From CAYNNP01 sp964398215 (GTDB lineage: Bacteria > Planctomycetota > Planctomycetia > Pirellulales > Pirellulaceae): a stretch of 10,309 nt of DNA. The notes beneath the pieces are model-generated. The model did not search any database. It was not told the origin of the DNA and was given only the letters and a program-made list of their open reading frames with translations. This document shows positions 6,901-10,309 of this stretch, piece after piece. The DNA lies in contig CAYNNP010000234.1 of assembly GCA_964398215.1 (NCBI GenBank), positions 1 to 10,309 on the forward strand. The letters run 5' to 3'. Position 1 is the first letter of the stretch. Every line of letters begins with the position of its first letter. Both the position numbers and the translations under genes were made by a program.

Positions 6901-9900
6901 TGCGAGACTCGGATCCGGGCGTGCAAATTGCGGCAGCAAACGGATTGGCGGTTTGCGGTGACAGCAGCGCGATGCCACTGGTATTCGAAACACTGTCTTT
7001 GGAAGTAAACACACTGGCGCCGATCGTGGCTGCGGTTGTGTATGACGAAGCTGCAGAACTAAGACTGATTAGCTTGCTGGACAGCAACGATGACTGGGTG
7101 TCCAACGTCGCCCTGATGACCTTATTGGCTCGCGATTTGTATGCCCATGATGGAACACCACGGCGCTGTATCGCGTGCCTTTCGGCTCAACCGCCGCGCG
7201 TGCGTTTGATTGCCTCTCGAGCGGTCGAAGCGTTCGGTGATCAGGCGCTGTCGGAACAGGTTCTATTGCGTTTGGTCAATTCGCGCGGTGCGGAAGACGA
7301 TTGGAATGTGAGCAACGAAACGGTACAGGAGGTCGCTGCCACGTTGGTCTATGCGTCGTCGCCCGTTCGCCAGCGTTTAATATTAAGTCTACAGTCACTG
7401 GACAAAACAGAGCAAAACGCCTGGGACCAACAATGGTCATCGTTCCGCAATCGATTTGAATCGGAAATCCAAGCGGCGATGAAGTCAGCAACGTCTGGCA
7501 GCAAAAAGATCGATGCGAACTCTGAGCAGCAGACTCAGATTGCGTTTGGAACCTACGTTGGGCTGGTTCGCGAGCAACGCAACTATTACTACCAATCCAC
7601 CTTTTCTAGCTTTGGGACGACGATCACTGCGATTCGCGAAACTGCGATTCGTCGGCTGGTCCAGATCGTGGCAGATGATGCGACCCGCCAGGCTTCCGCG
7701 CGTCCCGTATTGCTACAGGCACTTGGCGATCCTAGTCAAGCGGTACGAAATCTTGCCTTTGAACAATTGCCAAGTCTGGGCGTTGAAGACGAGACGCGAG
7801 CGTTCGCAGCGATCGAATCGGGGTATGTGGATTTGGCCGTCAAAGGCATGCACTTGCTGACCGGGGACGCCAAGATCGCAACGATTCGCCGAGTTTTGAC
7901 TGATGTGATCACGTCGCGAACCGATCAACTGGCAGACGAAGCGGCCAAGCTTTTGGCGGATAAGACCGATCGGGTTGAAGCGGCCGAGGTTTCACTGGAA
8001 TCGCCAAGACAACTCTTACGGGAACAAGCCGTTCGATGGTTGGCTCAGGACTACAACGAGTCTGCCAAGGCTAAGAAGTTGTTGCATGCATCGCTTGATT
8101 CAAAGTACTTGACGGTTCGGTTTCGAGCCGCGGTTTGCTTGGCGGACAAGAAAGATGGCAAGGCGTTTGACGCGCTGGTGAAACTGCTGGCGAAAGACGA
8201 CGCGCTGGGGTATTACGAACGCAACGAATTAGAACTCGCTCTCGCCAACTTGGGCGATCCGCGGGCCGCAGATGTGGCTTTGGACCGGATCGAGAATGAC
8301 CCGGAACAGACGGCGCGAGTCGAAGAACTGTTTCGCCTAGTGGGCCAGTTTCGTAACCCGGAAAACGTCGATCGTTTGTTGTCGATGATGGAAAACAAGG
8401 ACTGGAGATCGAATGCCGCGGCCGCGATTTTGGTGATCAGCGGATTCGATCAGTTCATCGACGATCCCTATGACGAACACGTCGACAAAAGCTGGCTTGA
8501 AACGCAACATGAACGACGCGACCAAGTGCTGGCGCAGTTGATCCAGCGGCACGTAGATTTGGACTCTAGCTCCAATAACTTTGTTGAACATGTAGAAAGT
8601 TCAGCACGATGGTCGCAGTCCTCGGAAGTGGACGATGTGCTTTCGCGTTTGATTTCGCATCCCGATGACCGATTGCGGCAGGCGACGGTGTATTCGATTG
8701 GCTGGCGTGTAAAGTATCGCGGGGCCTCGACGGCTGGCCTGATCGACTCGCTGCAGCATAAAGACGTTGTCACCAAATTCTTGGCCGCTGAAGGCCTGGC
8801 GCGATCTGGCCACAGCGATGGAATTGCGATTCTGATGTCTGCTGTTGAACTGATGAGCGAGCATTCCTATCGATCGCGAGCGGTCCGGGCGCTCGGGGAA
8901 CTTGCCAATCCACAAGCGATTGACTTGTTGCTAAAGATTGCCGCGGACGATCTGCACGCACTGCAAAACGTGGCTGCAATCGCGATCGGCTATTTAAAGG
9001 AATCTGATCGCGCGGACGAGATTTTTGAAATCTTAGAACGTCTGGTAAAAACAGAATGCACGTCGACCCAAAACGCTTTGATTGGCCTGAGGCATTTCGG
9101 CAGCGCGGAAGCCTGGGAATTGTTGCGTCAGCATGCGAGGCAAAAGAACTGGAGCGGCATGAACGCATTGGTTCAACTTTCCTATAAAGATGATCCTGCC
9201 CACCGAGACATGTTTTTGGAAACGTTGGCCGGCGAAGAGTTCACGCACGATGTGGTTGATGCGGCACGCCGATTGTTTGGCCCAGAATCGCTGGAGCCTG
9301 ACTACGCGATCATTTGTTCGGACACCGGGTACTCTTCAGCCTTCGGGCTAGATGATCTGTCCTGCCAGCGACTGTGTGAACGTGGCGAACCTGCCAGAAT
9401 TCTGGAAGTGTTGCCAAAGTGTAGTGAAGAGATCTTGCCGATTTTGGCGGCGAATCTTCTGCAACGCGACCCGTTACCGACAGCGGAAGCTGCTGCGGCA
9501 CTCGAGAGTCCTTTTCCGGAAACCGTTGCAACTGCGGCACAGATCATCGGACGCCATGGCCAGGAATCGAGCGGCAAGTCGATCAAAGAAGCTTTGGACA
9601 GGATGATTGGACGCTGGGACAAGGCCTACGATCAGTGGCTATTGCGAGGTGAGTTTGGAGAAGAGGTTGAGCCGATCAATGATGCACTTGTCATCTTATG
9701 TTGGGCTGCAAGTCGTACGGGATCGGCGAAGTCAGATTTGATCACCATCGCGCTCTCGCATCCCGCCGAGGCCGAATTCCGCATGGTTCGCGCTGCCGCG
9801 ATCGAAGCTCTAGCAGAAGTGAAACTTACCAAGACGGATTATGGAAAACTGAAACCACTGGTCAGTGACGATGACGTTTCGATTCGTCGCAGTGCGGCTG

Positions 9901-10292
9901 GTTTGTTCGTCGCCAGCGACCCCAGCGTCGACTTGGTTTCCGAGGCGGCATTGAAAGACCGCGAAGTCTTCCGTGCAGTGGTTGGCGTTGCGGGAGAAAC
10001 ACAGGACTTGATCGAATCAGGATTAAAGGGCCCGCATCAGCAAGCGATTGTCCTACGGCGTGCGGTCGCCAGTGAACAAACTGAATTGTTATCGGCAACG
10101 GCGAACGATGATGATCTAACGGACAACACCCGCTTGGGCGCGATCGAGGGTTTGGGACGCATCGCAAGCGACGATTCGCTCAAGCAACTAAAGAAGATTG
10201 GCGAAAACGAAAGCGCAGACGAAGAACTCCGCAAAGCAGCCTGGCGTTCATACCGTCGCTCAAAACGCCGGCTCCAGAAAGCCACCAGCTAA
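3987..10292 (+). CDS. Giant WD40-like propeller plus HEAT-repeat protein (2101 aa)
   Basis: Residues about 10-297 divide into seven WD40-like blades of roughly 40 residues. The clearest are ADPTGEWLAVGLNDGSVSVF (139-158), the blade starting HNGAVTSM (175) and HGDRVT...GSRDKSCKTW (220-247), which ends in the expected Trp. Seven blades would close a ring. From about 305 to the C-terminus the protein is a HEAT solenoid. I count about thirty helices with the recurring VR/IR-x-x-A pattern, such as DSVRNECFKAVL, KEVRQKALGAI, PTVRAKATGVF and VSIRRSAAGLF. A Lys/Ala linker (554-571) and a non-HEAT, tyrosine-rich stretch (about 1165-1215, with NYYYQSTFSSFG at 1199-1210) interrupt it. The C-terminus is basic (RSYRRSKRRLQK). 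No enzyme motif, signal peptide or membrane helix is seen. Names such as PBS-lyase repeat protein would reflect the HEAT pattern only. The role is probably protein-protein scaffolding together with the coupled BRCT protein; the specific function is unknown. The stop TAA is at 10290-10292, 17 bases from the window end. Confidence 0.92.
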   Translation: MSDAKGLEYRGDIRAIAATGKMVAWVTEHPEKIPTAVYRLDAESLDLETANLPCGGLAILADKKGFWVSGDNALLYQLTPKAKKPKQIAELPAPATCLAQLSDKRLAALCESTLVVVDSAKGELLQQIGLADAGTALAADPTGEWLAVGLNDGSVSVFECEDKDTFQPSETEKLHNGAVTSMLFEPEELRFFTAGADQKLLLTHARGRLEPEDRGRSNQHGDRVTAMVLAPGERFITGSRDKSCKTWARVGAAKPATQNEGVSAVVDMAMCEVHGRTQIAIACSDNSIRFFVIDAAGRFGNATQRVNDAYSRAKDMLAHSDPAQRGEALSSLADYADNRSVKMLAQHVGNESDHKLRVRTTELLCKSDSPLAGKLLEPFLQVDDMVVRQTAFDGLCSRAADGDFSPMELALDSGHDNIATDAIKRLTKLAKGDEIANRMIVDALQHQLHEVRTSAQLNLETIGKSDSPEANLLGLASGQPDARTLGLVRLFQREMMDLPRVKAALRRALDDGDANVRMHAYLVATLPHKELSAALRFRDQDLHRKYHALETIGKDKAKDAPKAKKASADVPVEQLDALLTAMASRASDTSLRGAKGLASLGDPRSLGTLLQLSCVDDEKMRGEVCGALAELGDSRATDRLKTMLNDSAASVRDAAYTSFDVLTAKDPLEAAESGLSSSHEDVRRRALESLVKFVRKSAKNKKNAQALELLVRALNDSDDSVRNECFKAVLNLGIGGGDDDTLRFALASVHSDIRREVLTEVIANEKKEWAQTLLFELFSDPASDIRSEAFEHAIEKTKKREIAPMQSGLGSKYSNIRLAAINYLIELATPESQECLVSAVGDKNKEVRQKALGAIIDQDVASALTDSLTNEHDDVRLRVACVLAATHGDQASRDVLLGFVTAAEPQNDDDRAVWRQTVNRALGGLADLGDSSVAEQVRPLLSHDDPTVRAKATGVFAGFFDQSAAETLSSMMRDSDPGVQIAAANGLAVCGDSSAMPLVFETLSLEVNTLAPIVAAVVYDEAAELRLISLLDSNDDWVSNVALMTLLARDLYAHDGTPRRCIACLSAQPPRVRLIASRAVEAFGDQALSEQVLLRLVNSRGAEDDWNVSNETVQEVAATLVYASSPVRQRLILSLQSLDKTEQNAWDQQWSSFRNRFESEIQAAMKSATSGSKKIDANSEQQTQIAFGTYVGLVREQRNYYYQSTFSSFGTTITAIRETAIRRLVQIVADDATRQASARPVLLQALGDPSQAVRNLAFEQLPSLGVEDETRAFAAIESGYVDLAVKGMHLLTGDAKIATIRRVLTDVITSRTDQLADEAAKLLADKTDRVEAAEVSLESPRQLLREQAVRWLAQDYNESAKAKKLLHASLDSKYLTVRFRAAVCLADKKDGKAFDALVKLLAKDDALGYYERNELELALANLGDPRAADVALDRIENDPEQTARVEELFRLVGQFRNPENVDRLLSMMENKDWRSNAAAAILVISGFDQFIDDPYDEHVDKSWLETQHERRDQVLAQLIQRHVDLDSSSNNFVEHVESSARWSQSSEVDDVLSRLISHPDDRLRQATVYSIGWRVKYRGASTAGLIDSLQHKDVVTKFLAAEGLARSGHSDGIAILMSAVELMSEHSYRSRAVRALGELANPQAIDLLLKIAADDLHALQNVAAIAIGYLKESDRADEIFEILERLVKTECTSTQNALIGLRHFGSAEAWELLRQHARQKNWSGMNALVQLSYKDDPAHRDMFLETLAGEEFTHDVVDAARRLFGPESLEPDYAIICSDTGYSSAFGLDDLSCQRLCERGEPARILEVLPKCSEEILPILAANLLQRDPLPTAEAAAALESPFPETVATAAQIIGRHGQESSGKSIKEALDRMIGRWDKAYDQWLLRGEFGEEVEPINDALVILCWAASRTGSAKSDLITIALSHPAEAEFRMVRAAAIEALAEVKLTKTDYGKLKPLVSDDDVSIRRSAAGLFVASDPSVDLVSEAALKDREVFRAVVGVAGETQDLIESGLKGPHQQAIVLRRAVASEQTELLSATANDDDLTDNTRLGAIEGLGRIASDDSLKQLKKIGENESADEELRKAAWRSYRRSKRRLQKATS

Positions 10293-10300
10293 TTGTTTCC

Positions 10301-10309
10301 TGGTAACCC
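10301..10309. repeat. Probable start of another copy of palindrome A, cut by the window end
   Basis: TGGTAACCC matches 171-179, the outer part of palindrome A's left arm, and begins eight bases after the stop of the second gene. Nine bases is short, but the position between genes and the exact arm start fit a second copy. The continuation would be expected to read GACGCG. Confidence 0.5.

Overview
The window holds two very large, co-directional plus-strand genes preceded by about 690 bases of repeat-rich, apparently non-coding DNA. Several things suggest a planctomycete of the Rhodopirellula/Pirellula kind: moderate GC by eye, GTG starts, very long repeat-scaffold proteins, and short palindromic intergenic repeats whose chance translations (for example VTRRVSEG and STPLVVGG) I recall from annotations of that group. 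This assignment comes from memory and style, not from a database search.

Layout. Bases 1-693 contain no gene I can support. They carry three sets of inverted repeats: a pair of facing, partly diverged ~40-bp copies (23-60 and 126-165), a strong palindrome with 30-bp arms (168-242), and a second strong palindrome with 29-bp perfect arms (453-538) nested in a shorter flanking inverted repeat. A smaller stem-loop (600-635) lies in the probable leader of the first gene. The last nine bases of the window repeat the first bases of the 168-242 palindrome, so another copy of that element probably begins just after the second gene.

Gene 1 (694-3990, 1098 aa) is an alpha-helical, HEAT-like protein with one LigA/RFC1-type BRCT domain in its middle (about residues 653-738). 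Gene 2 (3987-10292, 2101 aa) begins with what I read as a seven-bladed WD40-like beta-propeller (about residues 10-297). About 1800 residues of HEAT repeats follow, interrupted by a low-complexity linker and a tyrosine-rich non-HEAT island. The two genes overlap by four bases (GTGA), and a strong Shine-Dalgarno sequence for gene 2 lies inside the end of gene 1. They are therefore almost certainly co-transcribed and translationally coupled.

Neither protein shows a catalytic domain, signal peptide or membrane segment that I can see. The likeliest reading is a cytoplasmic two-protein scaffold in which the BRCT domain docks on a phosphorylated partner or a DNA 5'-phosphate end, and the propeller and HEAT solenoids supply protein-binding surface. 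The biological role is unknown. The pair, bracketed by the same repeat family, is the best candidate here for an undescribed system.
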